Shown: one piece after another, positions 56,303 through 64,000 of the stretch
Position numbering within the stretch: the stretch's first letter is position 1
Layout of the letters: every line of letters starts with the position of its first letter
Origin: Burkholderia sp. USMB20
GTDB lineage: Bacteria > Pseudomonadota > Gammaproteobacteria > Burkholderiales > Burkholderiaceae
Length of the DNA: 64,000 nucleotides
Direction of reading: 5' to 3'
Assembly (NCBI RefSeq): GCF_000949135.2
Contig: NZ_JTAN02000003.1
Span: 186,001-250,000, forward strand
Notes under the pieces: generated by a model
Seen by the model: the letters and a program-made list of their open reading frames with translations, nothing else
Told to the model about the DNA's origin: nothing
The model's database searches: none
Program-made: the position numbers and the translations under genes

Positions 56303-57244
56303 ATGTTCTTCGATGAGCTTAACGATGAAGAGTGGTTTCGTCTTTCAACGCTGATCGCCGACGAGCCGATTCGGCTGAACCGTCGAGGCCGTCCACGCGC
56401 GGAACCGCGCGTCGTCGCCAACGCGGTCCTCTGGATCCTGACGACCGGTGAAGCGTGGTCCAAACTGCCCGGGCGCTATCCGTCCGGGCCGACGTGCCGC
56501 CGCCGCTACGAGGAGTGGCTCGCGAACGGCACGCTGCTGCAGATGATCGACGTGCTGACCCAGTTCAGCGGGCGCACGTTCGCGTATGTGCCGCCGCCGC
56601 CGGCGCCGGTCGCGCCGGCATGCCGTGCGGAACCGGCGCCCGACAACGACCGTCTGCGCGGCGTGTTCTGGCAGAACCCCGAGTCGTGGCAACTGCCGGT
56701 CGCGCACGCAAACGTTTGGGATGGCGAGGGCGCGACGCTGTCCGCGATGCCGAACGACGCAGCGCACGCGTCGTCCGGAGCGTCGTTCGCGGTCCCGGGC
56801 GCGCAGCCCGCGGGGCTGCGCCACGGGCGTCCGTCCGCCGCGAGCTTTGCCGCGGCCGAGCCGCAAGTCGATGAATACCGCGGCTATACGATCTGCGGCA
56901 GCGCGCAGCCGGTGCAGAACCTGATGTATCGCGCGTGGGCCGAGATCATGCAGGACGATCGGCGCGTCGAGCGCTCGGGCCTGATCGGCCCGCGCTTCAC
57001 CGATGCGGAGGAAGCCGAGCAGTACGCGCTCGACTGGGCGCGTCAGTGGATCGATCGCCACGGTGCGAGCGACGAACCGGTGCGTGCGCCGCAAAGCGAG
57101 GTGCTGGCCGGCCTGTCCGCGCTGGCGCGGGCCGAGTCGGACATCAAGCGCTTCATCGCCGAGCGTCGCGCGGGCGCGCTGTCCGAGAGCCGCAACGACT
57201 CGGTGCAGCCGGACCGCCGCGAATACGCGTACCGTGTAGGTTGA
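56303..57244 (+). CDS. Fusion of an IS5-type transposase N-terminus and an unrelated C-terminus
   Basis: A 313-residue protein. Residues ~1-85 match the N-terminal DNA-binding part (DUF4096) of IS5-type transposases: LNDEEWFRLSTLIADEP, RRGRPRAEPRVVANAVLWIL, TGEAWSKLPGRYPS and RRRYEEWLANGTLLQMIDVL. The DDE catalytic domain is absent. After an Ala/Pro-rich middle, residues ~190-250 form a domain seen in other Burkholderia proteins (DEYRGYTICGSAQPVQNLMY and EEAEQYALDWARQWIDRHG). It is probably a domesticated DNA-binding protein. It stands next to the bce genes, with GGAG before the ATG, and could regulate them; that is an inference. Confidence 0.72.
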   Translation: MFFDELNDEEWFRLSTLIADEPIRLNRRGRPRAEPRVVANAVLWILTTGEAWSKLPGRYPSGPTCRRRYEEWLANGTLLQMIDVLTQFSGRTFAYVPPPPAPVAPACRAEPAPDNDRLRGVFWQNPESWQLPVAHANVWDGEGATLSAMPNDAAHASSGASFAVPGAQPAGLRHGRPSAASFAAAEPQVDEYRGYTICGSAQPVQNLMYRAWAEIMQDDRRVERSGLIGPRFTDAEEAEQYALDWARQWIDRHGASDEPVRAPQSEVLAGLSALARAESDIKRFIAERRAGALSESRNDSVQPDRREYAYRVG

Positions 57245-57265
57245 TCGTCGTCCGCACGAAAAGAA

Positions 57266-57310
57266 AACGCGCGGGCCGTCGTGTGTCACGGCGCCCGCGC
57301 GTTGTTTTTT
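57266..57310 (+). terminator. Intrinsic terminator after the transposase-like gene
   Basis: AACGCGCGGG / CCCGCGCGTT stem with an inner GCCGT / ACGGC pairing, followed by GTTTTTT. It begins 22 bp after the stop. Confidence 0.88.
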
Positions 57311-57331
57311 GTCGCTTCCATTGCCCGTGAT

Positions 57332-57363
57332 GCCGGGTGCACCGTTGCGACGGTGCGCCCGGC
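57332..57363 (-). terminator. Terminator-like hairpin after bceA
   Basis: GCCGGGTGCACCGT pairs with ACGGTGCGCCCGGC through 14 positions with one G-T wobble; loop of 4 nt. It begins 10 bp after the bceA stop on the minus strand; no T tract. Confidence 0.5.
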
Positions 57364-57373
57364 AGGCATTGCG

Positions 57374-58900
57374 TCACTGGCGTCCGTAGGTATCGTCGAA
57401 GCGGACGATGTCGTCCTCGCCGAGATACGCGCCCGACTGCACTTCGATCAGCTCGAGCGGCATCTTGCCCGGGTTCTCGAGACGGTGCGACACGCCGAGC
57501 GGGATGTACGTCGATTCGTTCTCGGACAGCAGGAAGGTTTCGTCGCCGCGCGTGATGCGCGCGGTGCCGCGCACGACGATCCAGTGCTCGGCGCGGTGGT
57601 GGTGCATCTGCAGCGACAGTCGCGCGCCCGGCTTCACGACGATGCGTTTGACCTGGAAGCGCTCGCCCGTGTCGACCGAGTCGTAGTGCCCCCACGGGCG
57701 ATGGACCTTGCGGTGATCGGTCGCTTCCGCGCCGCGTTCGGCCTTGATGCGCCCGACGATTTTCTTCACGTCCTGCACGCAGGACTTGTCGGCGACGAGC
57801 ACGGCGTCGGGCGTTTCGACGACGACGAGATTCTGCGTGCCGACACATGCGACGAGCCGGCTTTCCGAATGCGCGAAGGTCGATTCGGCATTCTCGAACA
57901 GCACGTGGCCGCGGCCGACGTTCTCGGCATCGTCCTTCGGCAGGATCTGCCAGATCGCGTCCCACGAACCGACGTCCGACCAGCCTGCGTCGAGCGGCAC
58001 GACGACGCTTTCGCACAGCTGCGGCAGGTTCACGAGCCGCTCCATCACCGCGTAGTCGATCGAGTTCGACGGCGAGGACGCGAACGCGTCGCGGTCGACG
58101 CGGAAGAAGTCGCCGTCGTCCTTGCCACGTGCGACGGCCTGCTCGCAGGCCGCGAGGATCTCGGGTTCGAGCTGGCGGATCGCGTTCAGCCACACCGATG
58201 CGCGCACGATGAAGATCCCGCTGTTCCACCAGTATTCGCCGGAGGCGACGTACTGCTGCGCGAGTTCGAGATGCGGCTTCTCGACGAAGCGGTCGAGACG
58301 GCGCACGTCGAGGTTGCCGGTGCCGGCATCGCCGAGCGGCGCGCCGACGCGGATGTAGCCGTAGCCCGTTTCGGCGCGGCCCGGCACGATGCCCATCGTC
58401 GCGATCTTGCCCTGGGCCGCGCAGTGCACGCCGGCCGCGACGGCCGCATGAAAGCGCGGCTGGTCGGCCACCGCGTGGTCGGCCGGCATCACGGTCATCA
58501 CGGCATCGCCGCCGCGGGCGACGATCCGCAGCGCGGCGAGCGTCAGCGCGGGCGCGGTGTCGCGGCCAAGCGGCTCGAGCATGATCGACGCACGCTTGCC
58601 GGTCAGCCGCAGTTGCTCGGCGGTCGTGAAGCGGTGATCCTCGCCGCACACGATCAGCACCTCGTCGTTCAGCGGATGACCGGTCGCGAGGCCGTCGAGC
58701 CGCAGCGCGGTGGATTGCAGCAGCGAATGATCGCCGAGCAGGCCGATCAGCTGCTTCGGATAGTGTTCGCGCGACATCGGCCACAGACGCGTGCCCGAAC
58801 CGCCGGCAAGGATCACCGGCTGCACCGCGACGCGCGTGCTGGCGTCGCTGGCGGCGGAAGAAGAAGGGCGCGTATCGGCTGCCACGGCCGGAGCATTCAT
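57374..58900 (-). CDS. bceA: Mannose-1-phosphate guanylyltransferase / mannose-6-phosphate isomerase
   Basis: A 508-residue bifunctional enzyme. The N-terminal nucleotidyltransferase has VILAGGSGTRLWPMSRE with PKQL, and FVEKPHLELA. The C-terminal cupin phosphomannose isomerase carries HRPWGHYDSVDTGERF, the metal site LQMHHHRAEHWIVV and YIPLGVSHRLENPG. It supplies GDP-mannose for cepacian. The ATG at 58900 has GAGGAGAG upstream and a ~35-residue N-terminal extension. It is transcribed away from bceB-F. Confidence 0.9.
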   Translation of the reverse strand: MNAPAVAADTRPSSSAASDASTRVAVQPVILAGGSGTRLWPMSREHYPKQLIGLLGDHSLLQSTALRLDGLATGHPLNDEVLIVCGEDHRFTTAEQLRLTGKRASIMLEPLGRDTAPALTLAALRIVARGGDAVMTVMPADHAVADQPRFHAAVAAGVHCAAQGKIATMGIVPGRAETGYGYIRVGAPLGDAGTGNLDVRRLDRFVEKPHLELAQQYVASGEYWWNSGIFIVRASVWLNAIRQLEPEILAACEQAVARGKDDGDFFRVDRDAFASSPSNSIDYAVMERLVNLPQLCESVVVPLDAGWSDVGSWDAIWQILPKDDAENVGRGHVLFENAESTFAHSESRLVACVGTQNLVVVETPDAVLVADKSCVQDVKKIVGRIKAERGAEATDHRKVHRPWGHYDSVDTGERFQVKRIVVKPGARLSLQMHHHRAEHWIVVRGTARITRGDETFLLSENESTYIPLGVSHRLENPGKMPLELIEVQSGAYLGEDDIVRFDDTYGRQ

Positions 58901-59326
58901 GATGACACTCTCCTCGATTGAAGTCAGTGCCTGTTTGTAGCACGAAGTAAATCGACAATAAAACCGGGCGCTTTGCAAGATATTCGTCGCGCACGTATCC
59001 GGGAAAATTTTCCGCGATAGCATCCGATGCAAATAAAAAAATAAAAAATAATTCGGGTGAGCGCGCTGGAACCCTTTCCCGTAAAGGGATGCCGGGAACC
59101 GTAAAGTTTCCGAAAAAATCCCGATTCCCGATCGATTCGGGAAAACGTGCCGAATTAATTCGAGAATGTCGCGGCAAGAATTTCCGATTATTTTTCGAAA
59201 TACTTGTGCGCTTGAGAAGGGATTTTCTTACCGCTTCAATAGCGTCATGCAACGTTTGAATCGAAGGTGCGGCACGGGCTGCACGAGGAGCTGTTCGGCA
59301 AACGCCTGTTCAAAGAGGAAGCGGAC
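58901..59326. promoter_or_regulatory. Divergent bceA/bceB control region with three inverted repeats
   Basis: 426 bp, strikingly AT-rich for this genome. Exact dyads: CCCTTT-N5-AAAGGG (59072-59088), TCCCGA-N5-TCGGGA (59126-59142) and the 12-bp palindrome CGAATTAATTCG (59151-59162). The region must hold the promoters of bceA (left) and bceB-F (right). Which dyad binds which regulator cannot be told. Confidence 0.6.
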
Positions 59327-60700
59327 ATGTTGAGCGTGCTGGCGAGAGTCATCGATATCGCGATGGTCGTGTTGGGGGCGTTGATCGCCGCCGCGCTGCA
59401 CGGCGGCAGCATCTGGCTCAACGACTTGCAGCGCACGACGGTGCTGTTCGACTGCCTGCTGGTGGTCGTGTTCTTTCCTGCCATCGGCATCTACCAGTCG
59501 TGGCGTGGCAAGCGTCTCGTCGGGCTGGTCGGGCGCGTGGCGTTCGCGTGGCTGGTGGTCGAGCTCGCGGGCATCCTGATGAGCTTCAGCTTTCACCAGT
59601 CGGGCGACCTGTCGCGGCTGTGGCTGGGTTACTGGGCGGTCGTGACGATGGCGCTGCTCGCCGGCTCGAAGACCTGCGTGCACGTCGTGCTGCGACAACT
59701 GCGCCGCGGCGGCTACAACCTGAAGGCGGTCGCGATCGTCGGCGGCACGCCGGCGGCGCGGCGGCTGATCGCGCAGATGCGGGCGCGGCCGGAAGCGGGC
59801 TTCAACCCGGTGTGCGTATACGACGAAAGCGAAGCGCCGGGCGAAGTCGCGCTCGACGACGTGCGCATCGAGCGGCAGTTCGAATCGCTGGTGTGGCTGG
59901 TGCGCAGCCGCGCGATCAGCGAGCTGTGGCTCACGCTGCCGATCACGGAGGAGCGCCGGATTCACCAGATCGTGACGGTGTTCCGCCACGACTTCGTGAA
60001 TATCCGTTTCATCCCGGACGTGCGCACGCTGTCGTTCTTCAACCAGGAAGTGGTCGAGGTGCTCGGCGTGCCGGCGATCAATCTCGCGGCGTCGCCGATC
60101 ACCGACGTGCGGATCCTGCCGAAGTTCGTGTTCGACCGGCTGTTCGCGCTGGCGGCGCTCACGGCGCTCGCGCCGGTGATGGTGCTGATCGCGTGCCTGA
60201 TCAAGCTCACGTCGCGCGGGCCGGTGTTCTTCCGCCAGAAGCGCAAGGGCATCGACGGGCACGAGTTCGAGATCTACAAGTTCCGCTCGATGAAAGTGCA
60301 TCACGAAGTCGCGGGACAGGTCACGCAGGCGACCAAGCACGACACGCGCGTGACGCCGGTCGGGCGGTTCCTGCGCCGCACGAGCCTCGACGAACTGCCG
60401 CAGTTCATCAACGTGCTGAAGGGCGAGATGTCGGTCGTCGGCCCGCGGCCCCATGCGCTCGCGCACGACGACATCTACAAGGATCTGGTGAAGGGCTACA
60501 TGTTCCGCTACCGGATCAAGCCGGGCATCACCGGCTGGGCACAGATCAACGGCTTTCGCGGCGAGACCGACCAGATCGAGAAGATGATGGGACGCGTGAA
60601 GCTCGATCTGTACTACATGCAGAACTGGTCGTTCTGGCTCGACATCAAGATCGTCGTGCTGACGCTCTGGAAAGGCTTCACCGGCAGCAACGCTTACTGA
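59327..60700 (+). CDS. bceB: Undecaprenyl-phosphate glucose phosphotransferase
   Basis: A 457-residue polyprenyl-phosphate hexose-1-phosphate transferase (WbaP/GumD-type). Four hydrophobic segments at the N-terminus, a central nucleotide-binding-like region ([17 protein letters not shown]), a fifth hydrophobic segment near 285, and the catalytic domain: [38 protein letters not shown] and VGPRPHA. It loads the first sugar of the cepacian repeat. ATG 59327 is preferred because GAGGA is well placed; a GTG start at 59267 would add 20 residues. Confidence 0.87.
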   Translation: MLSVLARVIDIAMVVLGALIAAALHGGSIWLNDLQRTTVLFDCLLVVVFFPAIGIYQSWRGKRLVGLVGRVAFAWLVVELAGILMSFSFHQSGDLSRLWLGYWAVVTMALLAGSKTCVHVVLRQLRRGGYNLKAVAIVGGTPAARRLIAQMRARPEAGFNPVCVYDESEAPGEVALDDVRIERQFESLVWLVRSRAISELWLTLPITEERRIHQIVTVFRHDFVNIRFIPDVRTLSFFNQEVVEVLGVPAINLAASPITDVRILPKFVFDRLFALAALTALAPVMVLIACLIKLTSRGPVFFRQKRKGIDGHEFEIYKFRSMKVHHEVAGQVTQATKHDTRVTPVGRFLRRTSLDELPQFINVLKGEMSVVGPRPHALAHDDIYKDLVKGYMFRYRIKPGITGWAQINGFRGETDQIEKMMGRVKLDLYYMQNWSFWLDIKIVVLTLWKGFTGSNAY

Positions 60701-60767
60701 CGCGCAACGCGCGCAGACACCCCGGTTTCACGAATTTCGAATCATTGGTCACGAGGTCCGACACATC

Positions 60768-62183
60768 ATGAATCTGACTATCATCGGCAGCGGTTACGTA
60801 GGTCTTGTCACCGGCGCCTGTCTCGCCGACATCGGGCACGACGTGTTCTGCCTCGACGTCGATCAGGCGAAGATCGACGTCCTGAACAACGGCGGCGTGC
60901 CGATCCACGAGCCGGGCCTCAAGGAAGTCATCGCGCGCAATCGCGCGGCCGGCCGCCTGCGCTTCTCGACCGACATCGAGGCCGCGGTCGCGCACGGCGA
61001 CGTGCAGTTCATCGCGGTCGGCACGCCGCCCGACGAGGACGGCTCGGCCGACCTGCAGTACGTGCTCGCGGCGGCGCGCAACATCGGCCGCTATATGAAA
61101 GGCTTCAAGGTGATCGTCGACAAGTCGACGGTGCCGGTCGGCACGGCCGAGCGCGTGCGTGCGGCGGTCGCCGAGGAACTCGCGAAGCGCGGCGGCGACG
61201 CGCCGATGTTCTCGGTCGTGTCGAATCCGGAATTCCTGAAGGAAGGCGCGGCGGTCGACGATTTCACGCGGCCGGACCGCATCGTGATCGGCTGCGACGA
61301 CGACGTGCCGGGCGAACGTGCGCGCGAGCTGATGAAGAAGCTCTACGCGCCGTTCAACCGCAACCACGAACGCACGCTGTACATGGACGTGCGCTCGGCC
61401 GAATTCACGAAATACGCGGCCAACGCGATGCTCGCGACGCGCATCTCGTTCATGAACGAGCTCGCGAACCTGGCCGACCGCTTCGGCGCCGACATCGAGG
61501 CCGTGCGCCGCGGGATCGGCTCCGATCCGCGCATCGGCTATCACTTCCTGTACGCGGGCTGCGGCTACGGCGGCTCGTGCTTCCCGAAGGACGTCGAGGC
61601 ACTGATCCGCACCGCCGACGAGCACGGCCAGGCGCTGCAGATCCTGAAGGCCGTGTCGTCGGTCAACGCGACGCAAAAGCGCGTGCTGGCCGACAAGATC
61701 GTCGCGCGCTTCGGCGAGGACCTGAGCGGCCGCACGTTCGCGATCTGGGGTCTCGCGTTCAAGCCGAACACCGACGACATGCGCGAAGCGCCGAGCCGCG
61801 AGCTGATCGCCGAGCTGCTGTCGCGCGGCGCGCGCATCGCGGCGTACGACCCGGTCGCGCAGCAGGAAGCGCGCCGCGTGCTCGCGCTCGATCTCGCGGA
61901 TCACCCGAGCTGGCTCGAGCGCCTCAGCTTCGTCGACGACGAGGCGCAGGCCGCGCGCGACGCCGATGCGCTCGTGATCGTCACCGAATGGAAGGCATTC
62001 AAGAGCCCGGATTTCGTCGCGCTCGGCCGCCTGTGGAAATCGCCGGTCATCTTCGACGGCCGCAACCTGTACGAGCCGGAGACGATGAGCGAGCAGGGCA
62101 TCGAATACCACCCGATCGGCCGCCCCGGCTCGCGCCAGGCCGTCGCCGCGCGCGTGCCGGGCGCCGCGCGCGCGAACGCGTAA
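60768..62183 (+). CDS. bceC: UDP-glucose 6-dehydrogenase
   Basis: A 471-residue UDP-glucose/GDP-mannose dehydrogenase family enzyme. NAD motif [19 protein letters not shown], the segment [20 protein letters not shown], catalytic cysteine in [14 protein letters not shown], and the C-terminal UDP-binding domain ([18 protein letters not shown]). It makes UDP-glucuronate, the acidic sugar of cepacian. The C-terminal ~20 residues (from [12 protein letters not shown]) are an extra tail. It lies 67 bp after bceB. Confidence 0.92.
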   Translation: MNLTIIGSGYVGLVTGACLADIGHDVFCLDVDQAKIDVLNNGGVPIHEPGLKEVIARNRAAGRLRFSTDIEAAVAHGDVQFIAVGTPPDEDGSADLQYVLAAARNIGRYMKGFKVIVDKSTVPVGTAERVRAAVAEELAKRGGDAPMFSVVSNPEFLKEGAAVDDFTRPDRIVIGCDDDVPGERARELMKKLYAPFNRNHERTLYMDVRSAEFTKYAANAMLATRISFMNELANLADRFGADIEAVRRGIGSDPRIGYHFLYAGCGYGGSCFPKDVEALIRTADEHGQALQILKAVSSVNATQKRVLADKIVARFGEDLSGRTFAIWGLAFKPNTDDMREAPSRELIAELLSRGARIAAYDPVAQQEARRVLALDLADHPSWLERLSFVDDEAQAARDADALVIVTEWKAFKSPDFVALGRLWKSPVIFDGRNLYEPETMSEQGIEYHPIGRPGSRQAVAARVPGAARANA

Positions 62184-62232
62184 CCGGCGCGTTGCCGTTA
62201 CCCGTCGTTACCCGTTACCGAATCGAGACGCC

Positions 62233-62676
62233 ATGTTCCGCAACATCCTGATCGTCTGTCACGCGAACGTCTGCCGCAGCCCGGCGGCGGAACTGCTGTT
62301 CAAGTCGCACGCGGTGTCGCGTGGCGGCCCGCGCGTGACGTTCCACTCCGCCGGCGTGCGTGCCAACGACGGCGACGGCATCGATCCGGTGATGCGCCAA
62401 CTTCTCGCCGAGCGCGGCGTCGATGCGACGACGCACCGTTCGCGGCGGCTGTCGCGCCGGATCGTGCGCGACGCCGACCTGATTCTCGTCAGCGAGCGCG
62501 AACAGATCAAGGCCGTCGAGGCGGTCGATCCGTTCGCGCGCGGCAAGGTCCACCTGCTGGGCAAGTGGGAGGACGCCGAGATCGCGGATCCGCATGGCGG
62601 CCCCGAGGCCGACTATCGCGAGAGCTACTCATTGATCGAACGTCTGGTTCAAGGATGGCTGCAAAAACTATGCTGA
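62233..62676 (+). CDS. bceD: Low-molecular-weight protein tyrosine phosphatase
   Basis: A 147-residue LMW-PTP. The phosphate loop C-x5-R is C9-R15 in VCHANVCRSPAAELLF; the general acid lies in IADPHGGPEADYRESY. It should dephosphorylate the tyrosine kinase BceF, controlling polymer length and export, like Wzb/Wzc. It overlaps bceE by 7 bp. Confidence 0.92.
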   Translation: MFRNILIVCHANVCRSPAAELLFKSHAVSRGGPRVTFHSAGVRANDGDGIDPVMRQLLAERGVDATTHRSRRLSRRIVRDADLILVSEREQIKAVEAVDPFARGKVHLLGKWEDAEIADPHGGPEADYRESYSLIERLVQGWLQKLC

Positions 62677-63848
62677 AACGTCCCATGCGCCCGCTGGCGC
62701 TCGCCGTCGCGATGACGACATTCCTGTCGGCCTGCGCGAGCGCGCCCGGCAACTATCTCGACTCGTCGAACCTGAAGGACGAAGGCCGGCAAGGGCAGGC
62801 CGAAACCTATCCGGTTCATTACATCGACGCGAAGCTGGTGATGGATCAGCTGCAGAAGCAGCAGGTCGAGCATCCGCTGCCGCCGGGCCGATACACCGAT
62901 CCGTCGGAGTACGTGTACCGCGTCGGTCCGCAGGACATCCTCGGCGTCACGGTGTGGGATCACCCCGAGTTGACGACGCCGCAGGGCCAGTCGTTCTCGA
63001 GCGGCGGCAACACGACGCAGTCGGTCGCGGGCGCGCTGCAGCAGCCGTATACGACCGCGCTGCCGGGCCAGGCCGATCCATACGGCCAGACGGTCGCCGC
63101 CGACGGCACGATCTTCTTCCCGTTCGTCGGCCGCATCCGCGTGGCGGGCAAGACGGTCGCGCAGATCCGCGAGCAGATGGCATCGACCCTCGCGCGCTAC
63201 GTGAAGAATCCGCAGCTCGACGTGCGCGTGCTGTCGTTCCGCAGCCAGAAGGTGCAGGTGACGGGCGAAGTGAAGCAGCCGGGCCCGCTCGCGGTGAGCG
63301 ACGTGCCGCTGACGCTCGTCGACGCGATCTCGCGCTCGGGCGGCTCGACCAACGAGGCCGACCTGCAGCGCGTGCGCCTGACGCGCGACGGCAAGCTCTA
63401 CACGCTCGACGCGAACGGCGTGCTCGATCGCGGCGAAGTGAAGCAGAACGTGATGCTGCAGCCGGGCGACATCGTCAACGTGCCGGACCGCAGCGACAGC
63501 CGCGTGTTCATCATGGGCGAGGTCAAGACGCCGGTCACCGTGCCGATGCTCAAGGGCAAGCTGACCATCGCCGATGCGCTGACGGCCGGCGGCGGCATCC
63601 TCGACACCGATGCGAACCCGCGCAAGATCTACGTGATGCGCGGCATGCGCGACAACCCGACGAAGCCGGAAGTGTTCCGCCTCGACATGACGCAGCCGGA
63701 TGCGCTGATGCTGTCGAGCCGCTTCCCGCTCCAGCCGCTCGACGTCGTCTACGTCAGCACGGCCGGCTCGGTGCAGTTCAACCGCGTGCTGCAGCAGGTG
63801 TTGCCGACGATCCAGACGATCTTCTACATGCGGCAAATCACGCGCTGA
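62670..63848 (+). CDS. bceE: Outer-membrane polysaccharide export lipoprotein
   Basis: A 392-residue Wza-like export protein. A lipoprotein signal ends in FLSACASAPG. The polysaccharide-export domain opens YRVGPQDILGVTVWDHPELT and contains GTIFFPFVGRIRVAGKTV; two SLBB-type segments follow (VQVTGEVKQPGPLAVSD, VFIMGEVKTPVTVPML). It should form the outer-membrane channel for cepacian. ATG 62670 overlaps the bceD stop; an ATG at 62655 has its ribosome site too close. Confidence 0.9.
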   Translation: MLKRPMRPLALAVAMTTFLSACASAPGNYLDSSNLKDEGRQGQAETYPVHYIDAKLVMDQLQKQQVEHPLPPGRYTDPSEYVYRVGPQDILGVTVWDHPELTTPQGQSFSSGGNTTQSVAGALQQPYTTALPGQADPYGQTVAADGTIFFPFVGRIRVAGKTVAQIREQMASTLARYVKNPQLDVRVLSFRSQKVQVTGEVKQPGPLAVSDVPLTLVDAISRSGGSTNEADLQRVRLTRDGKLYTLDANGVLDRGEVKQNVMLQPGDIVNVPDRSDSRVFIMGEVKTPVTVPMLKGKLTIADALTAGGGILDTDANPRKIYVMRGMRDNPTKPEVFRLDMTQPDALMLSSRFPLQPLDVVYVSTAGSVQFNRVLQQVLPTIQTIFYMRQITR

Positions 63849-63898
63849 TAGCCCGCCGGGGCGGCGCCTGCCCCCCGGCACCACTCAAGCGGGAACGA

Positions 63899-64000
63899 AT
63901 GGTGAACACGCAAGCGAAACACTCCTACGCGGATCTGACCGCGAAAACCGAGGAAGAGGACGTCGTCCTCGGCCAGCTGCTCCAGGTGCTCATGGACGAC
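63899..64000 (+). CDS. bceF: BY-type tyrosine kinase, N-terminus only (window end)
   Basis: Only 34 codons are present: MVNTQAKHSYADLT then KTEEEDVVLGQLLQVLMDD, the entry to a Wzz-type chain-length domain. Position after bceE and the DVVLGQLLQVLMD pattern fit the Wzc-like kinase BceF, but the kinase domain is outside the window. GTG at 63902 is an alternative start. GCGGGA precedes the ATG. Confidence 0.72.
   Translation, partial: MVNTQAKHSYADLTAKTEEEDVVLGQLLQVLMDD

Noticed and set aside
56303-57244. Intact IS5-family insertion sequence
   Set aside because: Only the transposase N-terminus is present; no DDE domain, terminal inverted repeats or target duplication were seen.

Overview
The window is GC-rich, gene-dense DNA that looks like a Burkholderia cepacia complex replicon. 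The evidence is gene content: a three-component anthranilate dioxygenase set beside a cat operon, a Wsp chemosensory cluster that opens with a hybrid kinase/receiver gene instead of a GGDEF gene, and the first six genes of a cepacian-type (bce) exopolysaccharide cluster. Placement on the second chromosome is an inference. No rRNA, tRNA, CRISPR array, prophage or intact insertion sequence was seen.

Region by region. 1-4.7 kb: a truncated AraC-type regulator, a FadH-like dienoyl-CoA reductase, a small unknown gene whose promoter carries a perfect LexA-type box, and a LysR regulator. 4.8-13.9 kb: a quinone reductase and an aromatic module. AndAcAdAbAa should turn anthranilate into catechol, and CatA, CatB and CatC take catechol towards beta-ketoadipate; AndR and CatR are the local regulators. 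14-21.4 kb: a DUF445 membrane protein, a HigBA-like toxin-antitoxin pair, a thiamine-diphosphate enzyme plus aldehyde dehydrogenase behind a long structured leader, and a CPA1 antiporter.

21.9-30.8 kb: the Wsp surface-sensing operon (wspHRR-A-B-C-D-E-F). wspC is frameshifted before its TPR tail, and the wspE linker shows three compensating phase changes. 30.8-32.3 kb: a fluoride riboswitch in front of a CLC-F fluoride exporter. 32.4-47.5 kb: mixed housekeeping and accessory genes, namely a second-type riboflavin synthase, two PAP2 proteins, an MsbA-like exporter with a candidate leader peptide, a DyP peroxidase, OsmC, LysR and GlxA-type regulators, MntH, SDR and MDR oxidoreductases, an AI-2E family permease, a Ysc84-like lipoprotein and a DUF883 protein.

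47.9-55.6 kb: a secreted nuclease with a 9-bp tandem repeat inside its signal peptide, an ECF42-type sigma factor with two DGPF/YciI proteins and a VOC protein, a 26-copy heptamer repeat, and a rubrerythrin / Fe-S oxidoreductase / DUF3501 operon of unknown purpose. 56.3-64 kb: a gene with an IS5-type transposase N-terminus fused to an unrelated C-terminus, followed by bceA (leftward) and bceBCDEF (rightward, bceF cut by the window end).

Four block-structured tandem repeats (8, 5, 9 and 7 bp units) are candidate variable loci. The least described elements are the SOS-controlled small gene, the rubrerythrin operon, the structured leader upstream of the thiamine-diphosphate enzyme, the candidate AndR operator and the small ORF upstream of the ABC exporter.
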